Of a DNA stretch of 64,000 nucleotides, positions 35,577-43,848 are shown piece by piece. This DNA comes from Martinezella tropici. GTDB taxonomy: Bacteria > Pseudomonadota > Alphaproteobacteria > Rhizobiales > Rhizobiaceae. A program made the position numbers and the translations under genes. Location of the stretch: positions 1-64,000 of the forward strand of contig NZ_VNIP01000005.1 of the NCBI RefSeq assembly GCF_008370325.1. Direction: 5' to 3'. Within the stretch, counting starts at the first letter, position 1. Each line of letters starts with the position of its first letter. The notes beneath the pieces are model-generated. The model was not told the origin of the DNA. It ran no database searches and saw only the letters and a program-made list of their open reading frames with translations.

Positions 35577-36071
35577 ATGAGCGAAAAATTATCCTCGGAT
35601 ATGGCCGAACTGGATCGTTTCGACATTGCGATTCTCGAAATCCTGCAAAAGGACAATAAGACACCGCAGCGGTCTATCGCGGAAACCATCGGGCTATCCG
35701 CTCCGGCAGTGCAGCGGCGTATCAAGCGCATGGAGGAAACCGGAACGATCGCCGCCAATGTGGCGATCATCGAGCCTTCCCATGTGAGGCAGGAGATTAC
35801 GGTCTTTGTCGAAGTGGAAATGCATAGCGAATTTGGCACCACGCACGACGCGACCAAGAAGTCGTTCGCTGATGCCCCGGAAGTCCAGCAGTGCTACTAC
35901 GTGACCGGCGAGGTCGACTTCATCCTACTGGTCGTCGTTCGGACGATGGGAGACTATGAAGCCATGACCCGGCGGCTCTTCTTCGCGAACAAGAATGTCA
36001 AGCGCTTCCGTAGCTTCGTCGCCATGGACAGAGTGAAGGTCAGCCTCAATGTCTCGCTGGAACGCCCGTAG
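35577..36071 (+). CDS. Lrp/AsnC-family regulator
   Basis: A 164-residue Lrp-type regulator: N-terminal helix-turn-helix (ELDRFDIAILEILQKDNKTP, SAPAVQRRIKRMEETGTI) and C-terminal RAM ligand domain (EVQQCYYVTGEVDFILLVVV). A GGAATAAGG ribosome site precedes the ATG. It is divergent from the diaminopropionate ammonia-lyase gene and is the obvious candidate to regulate it. Related Lrp regulators control ectoine and other amino-acid catabolic operons, with the amino-acid intermediate as ligand. Confidence 0.93.
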   Translation: MSEKLSSDMAELDRFDIAILEILQKDNKTPQRSIAETIGLSAPAVQRRIKRMEETGTIAANVAIIEPSHVRQEITVFVEVEMHSEFGTTHDATKKSFADAPEVQQCYYVTGEVDFILLVVVRTMGDYEAMTRRLFFANKNVKRFRSFVAMDRVKVSLNVSLERP

Positions 36072-36388
36072 AGATGCAAATTAACACCTAAGCCAGACGA
36101 GAACGAGATCGAGAGGAGATACGACTTTACCTCAACAGCCAATTACCACGGGAAACGTGGAGCCGGATTGCCTCCAAAAATCACGAAATACATCTCGACC
36201 AACCAAATCCATTCGCAACGGGAAATTCGAACTAACGCTTCGCCGTGGACTCACCTTGCGGGAAGACCATTTTGCAGAGGCGGTCATTTCCCTAACCCCT
36301 GCTGATCAAGAAGATCGGTATGGAGCCTTCTTTCCGCCGAGTTCCACCGGATACCCGCTTGTGTAAAGAATACGCGCTCAAGGACCCT
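36072..36388. other. intergenic region, nothing recognised
   Basis: About 315 bp between the convergent Lrp and LysR genes. A short plus-strand open frame (36157-36366) lacks a ribosome site and family resemblance. No hairpin with a T-run was seen. Confidence 0.5.
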
Positions 36389-37285
36389 TCAAGGTTTCAA
36401 TGCGTCGCTACCCAGAAGCTCTTTCAGAAACCTGCTTACGGCGCGTATGCGTGACAAATTCACCATATCTTGATGGATCGAAAGCCAGATGTCCCTGTGG
36501 CCCACCAGCTCGGGAAGCACCCCAACCAAGCCGGTATTAACTCGAAGGGCAAAATCCGGTAAGGCAACGACACCGGCACCCCCAGACGCCGCGAACATCT
36601 GCGCAATCATGCTGTTTGACGCAAACACCAGATTCGGCGTGGGGACGAATTCTTCCAGCCACCGTACCGCTTCGACCTGAACCAGTTCCTCGATATAGCC
36701 GACAAACTGATGACGTTGGAGCTCCGTCTTGTCTTTCGGGGTACCGTGTAGGTCGAGATAGCCCGGCGACGCGTAAAGCCTGGTCGCGAAGCGTCCGATG
36801 TGTTCGCTAACGAGGGATCTACCCTGCGGCTTGAAGAAGCTTACAAACAAATCAGCCTCTCGGCGCGCTACTTTGACCGTATGGGAAGAGGTCACCACCT
36901 CCAACAGCAAATCGGGATACTGCGATCTTAGAGCGGCTAGATGGGAAGAGAGATACAAGGAAGCGATCCCTTCCATAGTCGCGAGCCGCACTGTGCCGCC
37001 AACTTGGCTGTGACGGCTCATGTCGGTCCGCAGACTATTGATCCCCAATTCGATTTCCTCGGCCCGGCGAAGGACCATCATTCCAACAGCTGTGAGATTA
37101 AGCCCATCCCTGCTTCTTTCGAAAAGCGTCGCGCCCACGGCGTATTCCAGCCTGCTTAGGCGGCGGGAAACGGTGGAATGGCTAGTTCCCAGCAGACGCG
37201 CCGCGCCGGTCACGCTCTTGCTTCTCACTGCCCGCAGAAAAAGCTTCAAGTCATCCCAATCGAGATGATCAAGCGGTGTGGCCAT
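36389..37285 (-). CDS. LysR-family regulator of the nitrilase operon
   Basis: A 298-residue LysR protein. The helix-turn-helix is KSVTGAARLLGTSHSTVSRR, in the branch with SHSTVSRRLSRLE, and the effector domain contains VRLATMEGIASLYLSSHLAA. The gene faces the nitrilase operon across 96 bp, where a 7-bp palindrome (37302-37321) lies close to its own start. Autorepression with activation of the nitrilase, Moco and PLP genes is the usual expectation; the inducer is unknown. Confidence 0.92.
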   Translation of the reverse strand: MATPLDHLDWDDLKLFLRAVRSKSVTGAARLLGTSHSTVSRRLSRLEYAVGATLFERSRDGLNLTAVGMMVLRRAEEIELGINSLRTDMSRHSQVGGTVRLATMEGIASLYLSSHLAALRSQYPDLLLEVVTSSHTVKVARREADLFVSFFKPQGRSLVSEHIGRFATRLYASPGYLDLHGTPKDKTELQRHQFVGYIEELVQVEAVRWLEEFVPTPNLVFASNSMIAQMFAASGGAGVVALPDFALRVNTGLVGVLPELVGHRDIWLSIHQDMVNLSRIRAVSRFLKELLGSDALKP

Positions 37286-37301
37286 GTCGACCTCGTCTAT
37301 T

Positions 37302-37321
37302 TTTGCACACCATAGTGCAAA
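37302..37321. promoter_or_regulatory. palindromic operator candidate for the LysR regulator
   Basis: TTTGCAC (37302-37308) and GTGCAAA (37315-37321) are perfect inverted arms with a 6-bp spacer, in the divergent LysR/nitrilase promoter. The spacing suits a LysR dimer site. Confidence 0.65.
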
Positions 37322-37381
37322 TCTTTGAATTCCCCGAGCAAAAATGTTCAGACTACAATGGGCTCATAACGAGGATCCGCG

Positions 37382-38416
37382 ATGCAACGTTCACGTTTTA
37401 AAGCCGCAGCAGCACATGTCGCGCCCGCCTATCTCGACGCCCCGGCCACGGCTGACAAAGCCGTAGCGATCATCGCGGAAGCGGCTCGCAACGGTGCGTC
37501 ACTGGTGGTTTTTCCAGAAAGTTTCATACCTGGTTTTCCCGTTTGGTCCGCTCTTTACGCTCCGATCTGCTCGCATGACCAATTTAAGAGGTTCGCTGAA
37601 GCCTCGATCTTCGCCGACGGGCCGGAAATCGATCGGATCCGTCAAGCAGCCTCGCGGCATCAAGTGTTCGTGTCTGTCGGGTTCTCGGAGAGAAATCCTG
37701 CGACGGTGGGCGGCCTCTGGAACAGCAATCTGCTCGTTTCCGACAGCGGAGAGGTTCTAATTCATCACCGCAAGCTCGTCCCGACATTTTATGAGAAGCT
37801 GGTTTGGAATCCCGGCGATGGTGCCGGGCTCCGGGTAGCCGATACGAAGATTGGACGGCTGGGAGGACTGATCTGCGGCGAGAACACCAATCCGCTCGCT
37901 CGCTTCACTTTAATGGCACAGGCAGAGCAGGTTCATATTAGCAGCTATCCGCCGGTATGGCCGACACGCCCCCCAGGAGACCGGGACAACTACGACAATC
38001 GGGCGGCTAACCGTATCCGCGCGGCGGCACACTGCTTTGAGGCTAAGTGCTTCGGCATTGTCGTCGCCGGTTGCCTTGATGATGCTGCAAAGGCCTCGAT
38101 CTCTGCTGGCGACAGTAGAATCGCAGATATTATCGCCACTAGTCCGCGCGCAGCGAGCTTCTTTCTCGATCCGACCGGTGCCTTGATTGGCGACGAACTG
38201 ACGGATGAAGGCATTGGTTATGCGGATATCGATCTGGACGCATGCATAGAACCGAAACGGTTTCACGACGTTGTCGCCGGGTACAACCGGTTCGACGTCT
38301 TCGATCTTACAGTCGACCGCAGGCGCATCGCTCCGATCAGGTTTGGAGGTGGGCATCTCGCCGAAGTCGCCTTGGTGGACCGGGACATCCAGCCGACTGA
38401 GGAAGTGGGACCATGA
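37382..38416 (+). CDS. nitrilase (aliphatic/aromatic nitrile-hydrolysing branch)
   Basis: A 344-residue carbon-nitrogen hydrolase. The Glu-Lys-Cys triad is Glu46 (VVFPESFIPGFP), Lys131 (HRKLVPTFYEKLVW) and Cys165 (LICGENTNPLAR). The CGENTNPLAR and FIPGFP motifs mark the true nitrilase branch rather than amidases. It should hydrolyse a nitrile to acid and ammonia. Its TGA overlaps the next gene's ATG. Co-transcription with a sulfite-oxidase-type Moco enzyme and a class V PLP enzyme is unusual and suggests a nitrile that also carries sulfur, such as a glucosinolate or isothiocyanate product; that is only inference. Confidence 0.93.
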   Translation: MQRSRFKAAAAHVAPAYLDAPATADKAVAIIAEAARNGASLVVFPESFIPGFPVWSALYAPICSHDQFKRFAEASIFADGPEIDRIRQAASRHQVFVSVGFSERNPATVGGLWNSNLLVSDSGEVLIHHRKLVPTFYEKLVWNPGDGAGLRVADTKIGRLGGLICGENTNPLARFTLMAQAEQVHISSYPPVWPTRPPGDRDNYDNRAANRIRAAAHCFEAKCFGIVVAGCLDDAAKASISAGDSRIADIIATSPRAASFFLDPTGALIGDELTDEGIGYADIDLDACIEPKRFHDVVAGYNRFDVFDLTVDRRRIAPIRFGGGHLAEVALVDRDIQPTEEVGP

Positions 38417-39408
38417 CCAGACAGGGCTTGCGGATGACCAGGGAAGGATTCTCGTACAGAGGTCCAGCACGGGGCGTTCACGCTCTGGAGAAATGGATAA
38501 CAGACGAGGAGGATCTTTTTCTCGTTACGCATATGGGCTTCCTCGAGATCAATCCTCAGGACTGGTACGTCGACATTGACGGTCTCGTCGAAAGGCCAAT
38601 GACCCTGCGGTTGGCGGATCTGCAGGCAATGCCACAGCGCGAATATATGTCGTTTCATGAATGTGCGGGCAGCCCGCTGGCTCCCACCGAACCGAAGCGA
38701 AGAGTGGGAAACGTCGTTTGGAAAGGAGTACCGCTGGCGGACATCTTGCGTCTTGCGCGAATCCAAGCTTCCGCATCCTATCTCTGGACATCCGGCCTTG
38801 AGTGGGGCGAGTACGCCGGCCTTCGCGGCGAGATATTCCAGAAAGACCTACCGATCGGCAAAGCAATGTCGGAAGAGGTGCTGCTCGCGTTGGAAATCAA
38901 CGGGAAGCCGCTCAACGCCGATCGCGGCGGTCCCGTTCGGCTCGTCGTGCCGGGTTGGTATGGCACGAATTCGGTGAAATGGATCGGATCGATAACTGTC
39001 GCCGATGCACGTGCTCCAGGACCCTATACGACGCTATTCTACAACGATGTGACCCCGACCGGAACGAAGCCGGTTTGGGAAGTCGCACCGGAAGCGGTAA
39101 TTGTCGCACCGGATCCGGATGTCCCGTTGATGGCTGGGAATGCCTGCCGCATCTGGGGGTGGGCCTGGGGCGATCACGCAATCGTCGCGGTAGAGGTCAG
39201 TGTCGACGGCGGTGAAACCTGGAGCGAGGCTACGGTTGCAGGCCGCATAGATCGAAGTTGGCAGCGGTTCGAATTCTTTTGGCGTCCGCCAGTTGGCGAG
39301 CACCTGCTTATGTGCCGGTGCACGGACGCGAATGGCGAGACTCAGCCCGGGACGAATGCCCGCAATGCGATCCATCAAGTTTCGGTGCATGTGACACAGC
39401 CTGACTGA
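38413..39408 (+). CDS. sulfite-oxidase-family molybdopterin oxidoreductase
   Basis: A 331-residue protein with the sulfite-oxidase Moco domain: Cys84 in SFHECAGSP ligates molybdenum, and GGPVRLVVPGWYGTNSVKWI is the conserved pterin-binding region. A C-terminal Mo-co dimerisation domain follows from about residue 215 (IWGWAWGDHAIVAVEVSVDG). There is no haem-binding b5 domain and no obvious signal peptide, so it probably works in the cytoplasm with an unknown electron acceptor. The ATGA overlap with nitrilase indicates a linked role. A second, only distantly similar family member lies at 41094-42203. Confidence 0.9.
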   Translation: MTRQGLRMTREGFSYRGPARGVHALEKWITDEEDLFLVTHMGFLEINPQDWYVDIDGLVERPMTLRLADLQAMPQREYMSFHECAGSPLAPTEPKRRVGNVVWKGVPLADILRLARIQASASYLWTSGLEWGEYAGLRGEIFQKDLPIGKAMSEEVLLALEINGKPLNADRGGPVRLVVPGWYGTNSVKWIGSITVADARAPGPYTTLFYNDVTPTGTKPVWEVAPEAVIVAPDPDVPLMAGNACRIWGWAWGDHAIVAVEVSVDGGETWSEATVAGRIDRSWQRFEFFWRPPVGEHLLMCRCTDANGETQPGTNARNAIHQVSVHVTQPD

Positions 39409-39480
39409 CGTGCGGCAACGGACGTAAGGTGGTGCGCCCGCCGGCCGCGTCCGATCACCATTTAACTTTAGGAGACGAAC

Positions 39481-40671
39481 GTGACAGCCCTTTCCGACAG
39501 CGAGCTCGAAGTTTTGAGGGAAGCTACTCGCGGCGTCAGAAACCGGGTTCACCTAAATAATGCAGGTGCCGCCTTGATGCCGGAACCTGTTTTATCCGCT
39601 GTTGTGGATTACCTCAATCGAGAGAGCGCAATTGGCGGATACGAGGCACATGCGGAGAACCTCGACCGTCTCGAATCCGTTTACGATAGCGTTGGCCGCC
39701 TAGTTGGGGCTTCTCGCGAAGAGATTTCTCTTGCAGAAAACGCTACGCTGGCTTGGCAGCGTGCCTTCTATTCACTCCAGTTCAAAGCTGACGATCGGAT
39801 TTTAACCACCACGACAGAGTTTGCAGCAAACTACGTCGCATATTTGCAGGTTGGGAAGCGTACCGGTGCGCGCGTCGAAGTGATCCCGGACGATGCTAAC
39901 GGGGTGTTGGATCCAGATGCTCTGGAGAACATGATTGATGACCGTGTCAAACTCATCTCAATCACATGGCTCCCTTCCAACGGTGGCCTCGTCAATCCTG
40001 CCGCAGCGGTGGGTCGAATTGCCCGCGCGCATGGCATACCTTATCTTTTGGATGCCTGTCAGGCTGTGGGTCAGATGCCAATTGATATCCATGAACTCGG
40101 GTGTGATATGCTCACGGCCACGGGCAGGAAATTCTTGCGTGCGCCGAGAGGGACAGGTTTCCTCTTCATCGGTCGTGATTTCCTGAAGACGGTCGAACCT
40201 GCCTTCATCGATTTAATTGGAGCTCCGTGGGTCGCTTCTGGCAAGTATCAGCTTCGCGCAGACGCGCGACGCTTCGAGACCTGGGAAGCGAACTATTCCA
40301 CCCGGCTGGGATTGGGAGCCGCCGCCGACTATGCGCTGGCTGTCGGTCTCAACCGTATCGAGGCAAGATGTCGGAATCTTTCCACCCAGCTCAGGCAGGA
40401 GCTTGCTGGTATCGCCGGCGTCGTCCTTCGGGATCTCGGCGAAAACCTTTCTGCAATTGTTTCATTTACTCTCGAAGCTATGGAAGCACGGGAGGTGATG
40501 CGCGCGCTATCTTCGCAGGGCATCAACGTTTCCGTGTCACCGCCTTCGACAACACCGCTCGACGCGACCGGCCGAAATCTTCCGAACGTCGTCCGGGCGT
40601 CGCCCCACTATTACAATACCTCGGATGAGATATCGCGCTTGGCGTCTGCAGTCCGCTTGCTGGCCGCTTAG
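39481..40671 (+). CDS. class V aminotransferase-fold PLP enzyme (cysteine desulfurase/EgtE-like)
   Basis: A 396-residue fold-type I PLP enzyme. HLNNAGAALMP is the N-terminal motif, the cofactor aspartate is Asp191 in LLDACQAVGQ, and Lys217 in TATGRKFLRAPRGTGFLFI forms the Schiff base. The start is GTG with an AGGAGA ribosome site. Members include selenocysteine lyase, isopenicillin-N epimerase and the ergothioneine C-S lyase EgtE; the sequence does not separate these. Third in the nitrilase operon, 72 bp after the Moco enzyme. A C-S cleaving or desulfurating role would suit a sulfur theme, but this is not demonstrated. Confidence 0.88.
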   Translation: MTALSDSELEVLREATRGVRNRVHLNNAGAALMPEPVLSAVVDYLNRESAIGGYEAHAENLDRLESVYDSVGRLVGASREEISLAENATLAWQRAFYSLQFKADDRILTTTTEFAANYVAYLQVGKRTGARVEVIPDDANGVLDPDALENMIDDRVKLISITWLPSNGGLVNPAAAVGRIARAHGIPYLLDACQAVGQMPIDIHELGCDMLTATGRKFLRAPRGTGFLFIGRDFLKTVEPAFIDLIGAPWVASGKYQLRADARRFETWEANYSTRLGLGAAADYALAVGLNRIEARCRNLSTQLRQELAGIAGVVLRDLGENLSAIVSFTLEAMEAREVMRALSSQGINVSVSPPSTTPLDATGRNLPNVVRASPHYYNTSDEISRLASAVRLLAA

Positions 40672-40746
40672 GTTTTGGCTTGCATCGAATTTCCGGCGCG
40701 ACTTCAAACCTAGGTTGTTGGTTTTCACGCGGAACTGAGCCGGTTT

Positions 40747-40777
40747 TGGAGTGACCCCCTCGGGCTGGACCAGCGAG
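40747..40777. repeat. terminal inverted repeat, right end of IS3 derivative
   Basis: 31 bp, beginning TGGAGTGACCCCC, exactly complementary to 41055-41085; the match ends sharply on both sides. Confidence 0.9.
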
Positions 40778-40787
40778 GCGCGTCGAA

Positions 40788-41081
40788 CTAAGCCGCCTGC
40801 TGGGCGAGTTGAGTTTCGAATTCTGCTGGCGACAAATAGCCAAGGGCTGAATGCAGCCGCTTGGCATTGTAAATCTGCTCGATGAACCTCGGCAAGCGTT
40901 CTGCCACGTCCGCGAAGGTCTCGTAGCCGGCGGTGTATATGTCCTCGACCTTCAGGGTCTTCATGAAGCTCTCTGCCTGCGCATTGTGATAAGGGTTGCC
41001 GACTGCGCTCATAGAACCCTGTAGGCCAGCGGCATCGAGCGCCCGTCGATAGCTCTCGCTGGTCCAGCCCGAGGGGGTCAC
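40788..41081 (-). pseudogene. IS3-family transposase OrfB, C-terminal fragment
   Basis: About 97 codons read [40 protein letters not shown] and [19 protein letters not shown], the end of the DDE integrase domain of IS3 OrfB including its last catalytic Glu region. The N-terminal two thirds are missing, and the first codons come from the terminal repeat. A fragment, not a functional transposase. Confidence 0.9.
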
Positions 41082-41085
41082 TCCA
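41055..41085. repeat. terminal inverted repeat, left end of IS3 derivative
   Basis: 31 bp ending GGGGGTCACTCCA, exactly complementary to 40747-40777. Confidence 0.9.
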
Positions 41086-41093
41086 CCGGGTGA

Positions 41094-42203
41094 TCAGATA
41101 ACGAATTCCTCCTCGTACATCCGTGGCTCGGGAACGACGGTAACCTCCACCGGAATGATCCAATTGGCCACGTAGCTCTCGCAGTCGGAGCGCTGGTGGT
41201 CGGGCTGCACGCACCCCGCAGCATCGGTCGCGCGACATCGCAGTATATACCGCCCCACCTCTTCAGGGGTCCACACGTACTCCCATAAGCGCCATGCAAA
41301 GGGACGTTCTGTTTCGAGGAGCCTTGCCTCGCGCCAGCCGCTGCCATCTCCAGTGCAGACCTGCACCTGGCGAATAGCAGCCTCTCCGCTCCAGGCGGCT
41401 CCGAAAATCCGGTACGGTTGGCCGACGACGAGATGCGCCCCCTGTGCGGGACGCGCGATCTGCGCTTTGACCTCCATCTGCGCAAGGGGGACTAGTGTGG
41501 GTTCCCCGAGACTGCGCTCCCAACGGAAATAGTCGCGCGCCTGCCAGTAGCCAAGGAACGGTTGCTCCACAACCGTGATATGCGTGATCCACTTGACCCA
41601 AGCCATGCCGAACCAGCCACCCACGACCGCGCGTAGCGGATGGCCGTGATCGCGCGTCAACGGCTCCTCGTTCATCGAATAGGCAAGAATCGTGCTGTCG
41701 GCGACGGCCTTCTCAAGCGGTAAACTGCGCGCAAACGCGATGGGGCCGGGAGAAGCCGTTTTCTTGTTCGAGTCGACGACGCCGCTGTCGGCGCCTGTGA
41801 GCAGAACCTCACATGCGGTTCGCTTGACGCCCGCCATTTCCAAAATCTCGCGCAGAAGAACACCCGTCCACACGGCATTACCGACGGCTCCGTTCTGCCA
41901 CTGCAACCCCTCCCTCGGCGGCTCATAGTAGACGCGCCCGTTCCCTGCGCACTCGACGACGGCGGTCAAAGTCGTGCTCCGCATCGCCTTAATGCTGTCG
42001 ATGTCAAGTTCGATTGGCCGCTCCACCGCACCACCAACGCGCAATCTCCAGTCTCGTGCATCGAGGTCCGGTGACGGGAAATGGTTTCGCACGAAGAACA
42101 GTTCGGTTGGGATCAGCCAATCGGAGAGCGACGCAAACGGAAACTCGATGTTTTGTGGGGATTTCTGGCGAACTATTAGACTGGGTTGCTCTGGTGTCGG
42201 CAT
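41094..42203 (-). CDS. sulfite-oxidase-family molybdopterin oxidoreductase (SorA/sulfite:cytochrome-like)
   Basis: A 369-residue Moco enzyme. Cys85 in VVECAGNGR is the molybdenum ligand. FPSPDLDARDWRLRVGG, LTRDHGHPLRAVVGGWFGMA and the dimerisation domain from about residue 245 (IFGAAWSGEAAIRQVQVCTG) follow classical sulfite oxidases. I chose MPTPEQPSLIVRQ at 42203 with a GAGGAAG site upstream; an earlier Met adds 31 unrelated residues. No signal peptide is evident. It lies convergent to the nitrilase operon's own Moco enzyme gene cluster, separated only by the IS3 derivative. Confidence 0.9.
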   Translation of the reverse strand: MPTPEQPSLIVRQKSPQNIEFPFASLSDWLIPTELFFVRNHFPSPDLDARDWRLRVGGAVERPIELDIDSIKAMRSTTLTAVVECAGNGRVYYEPPREGLQWQNGAVGNAVWTGVLLREILEMAGVKRTACEVLLTGADSGVVDSNKKTASPGPIAFARSLPLEKAVADSTILAYSMNEEPLTRDHGHPLRAVVGGWFGMAWVKWITHITVVEQPFLGYWQARDYFRWERSLGEPTLVPLAQMEVKAQIARPAQGAHLVVGQPYRIFGAAWSGEAAIRQVQVCTGDGSGWREARLLETERPFAWRLWEYVWTPEEVGRYILRCRATDAAGCVQPDHQRSDCESYVANWIIPVEVTVVPEPRMYEEEFVI

Positions 42204-43037
42204 CTTCCTCGTCTTCCCTTTGAAGAGCACAACCTCGGCTCTCGGTCGCGCGAATTCCGGCACGATATACCGCCTCTCGCAGCGCGTCTGTCGCATTCCG
42301 CCTTCGGGCCGAATTCTAGCACATGCCGCACGTTCCTCGAATCGACCTCGAACGGCAGCAAAGGATTAGCTCGAGACGTCGATCCGGAGTTGAATGTCTA
42401 CCATTGCTTCTCCGATGCAAGAAGCGGCCGGTCCACGTTCGGCCCCAAATCGGTCATTCCATCGAGGCCAAGCCGATGTATGCCGTTGAAAAATTTGAGA
42501 TGGACGACTTTTTATAATAGCTGGATCGACGGTTCGAGTCCCTTCAAGAGCTGGATGCCAGCTGCGGCCCTGCTAGATGATGAATGGGCTTCCCGCGCAG
42601 CGGTAAAGGACCATTCGGCAGCACCTTCGTCCCTCAGTGAGGGCGGAGCACCCGGCATATTGTAGACGACAGAGCGAACCTCGCGTTCGGCCATTCTGGC
42701 TTTTTGCAACTGGGACAGAATGGCTCCGGCCGCATCTCAGACTAATCTCGCGGATCGACTGGTTCTCCGAAGCGTCATCCCACAGATGATGGCTAAAAGT
42801 CCCATGTGCATCACGCCGTTGTGCATCTCATCTAAAATTAGGTGGCTTTTCTCCGAAACTTAGGTGGCGTTACCGATGCCGAGGTGTATCGCCCGGCATT
42901 AGCTTCCGAGCTGCATCAGTCGATAGTTGCCGGGGTCCTTGGACGAGCCAAGCCTCTCCCGACCGCAAGTTGCCGTACAAGCGAGAGCCATTCTTCACAC
43001 AATGCAGGACGCACGGGGTTGATCGTCGGAGAAGGTC
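42204..43037. other. long intergenic region, probably decayed sequence
   Basis: About 830 bp without a supportable gene. Several short open frames on both strands (for example 42512-42709 minus, 42842-43159 plus) lack ribosome sites and family resemblance. Two TTAGGTGGC copies occur about 28 bp apart near 42840-42870. A tRNA-like GGTTCGAGTCCC near 42532 does not fold into a tRNA. Confidence 0.5.
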
Positions 43038-43667
43038 ATGACGGTTTCGATTTTGCATACCACATTGTTCGAATTGTTGAGTTTCACGACTTCCTATTCG
43101 CTCATTCTGGCTGTGCCGGGAAGCAACTTTCTCTTTGTGTCCTCGGTAAGCATGAATAGCGGCCGTCGATCTGCGCTCACCGCCGCACTGGGCGTGGGCC
43201 TTGGTGCTTGCATTCTTTGCTGCTCGATAGCCTTCGGGGCCGAACGGCTTTCTGGCATCGAGAGCGTGAGGCGGCTTATCGCCGTCCTCTTCGCCGGACA
43301 ACTCCTATGGTTGGCCTTAAAATCCTATCAAAGGGGACGTGCGACTGAATTGCCATGGCGGCAGTCAGAAGCCGCAGGAATCAATCAGTTCCGCATTGCA
43401 CTCTTTACTGGCTTGCTCAATCCCACGACCGCCATTTTCTTTGCGCTGCCGAGGCCCATCTTTCAGCTCTCGCCTTTGCTTGTATTCATCGCCGCAGCCA
43501 TTGTCTTTTCCGTTGCCACTGCCTGGTTTTCGCTTGTTGCGATGCTCACGTCGATGGCTGGAAAGCAGATGATGTCGTTGACTGCATATCGATCGATCAA
43601 TCTAATCTTTGCCGCAGCATTCGTCTTATTAGCAACGATGGCGATCTACTCAGGGTTAAAAACATAA
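43038..43667 (+). CDS. LysE/RhtB-family amino-acid exporter
   Basis: A 209-residue membrane protein with about six helices: TTSYSLILAVPGSNFLFVSS carries the PGP-like family motif region, and FRIALFTGLLNPTTAIFFAL carries the conserved NP motif (NPKA in most members). A GGAGAAGG ribosome site precedes the ATG. LysE/RhtB proteins export amino acids or derivatives and are often placed beside catabolic enzymes. Here it stands alone between decayed sequence and a LuxR gene, and the substrate is unknown. Confidence 0.9.
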   Translation: MTVSILHTTLFELLSFTTSYSLILAVPGSNFLFVSSVSMNSGRRSALTAALGVGLGACILCCSIAFGAERLSGIESVRRLIAVLFAGQLLWLALKSYQRGRATELPWRQSEAAGINQFRIALFTGLLNPTTAIFFALPRPIFQLSPLLVFIAAAIVFSVATAWFSLVAMLTSMAGKQMMSLTAYRSINLIFAAAFVLLATMAIYSGLKT

Positions 43668-43848
43668 TCAATCTCGCCGACGTATGCTTTACGACTGACA
43701 CGCCCTGATACAGCGGCGTCTCGCCGGGCCAAGAAGGTGGGACGGAGACGTATCGGACCTGTCCCTCACTTCACCGTTCGCGGCGCGTGAATACGCCATC
43801 TCACCCATCGGTTCGCGCCGATAAGATGACGTATTAACGCGCTGTTTG

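Larger units (their letters stand above)
40747..41085. mobile_element. IS3-family deletion derivative (MITE-like, 339 bp)
   Basis: The element is bounded by perfect 31-bp inverted repeats (40747-40777 and 41055-41085) beginning TGGAGTGACCCCCTC. Inside is only the C-terminal part of an IS3 OrfB transposase on the minus strand, fused directly to the left terminal repeat. It therefore cannot move on its own. No target duplication was recognised. Its left-end repeat lies 9 bp from the stop of the adjacent Moco gene. Confidence 0.85.

Noticed and set aside
42520..42545. tRNA-like sequence GGTTCGAGTCCC
   Set aside because: The T-stem does not pair, and no acceptor, D or anticodon arm can be built around it.
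42512..43159. Small open frames in the long gap
   Set aside because: No ribosome site, no family and poor composition on both strands.
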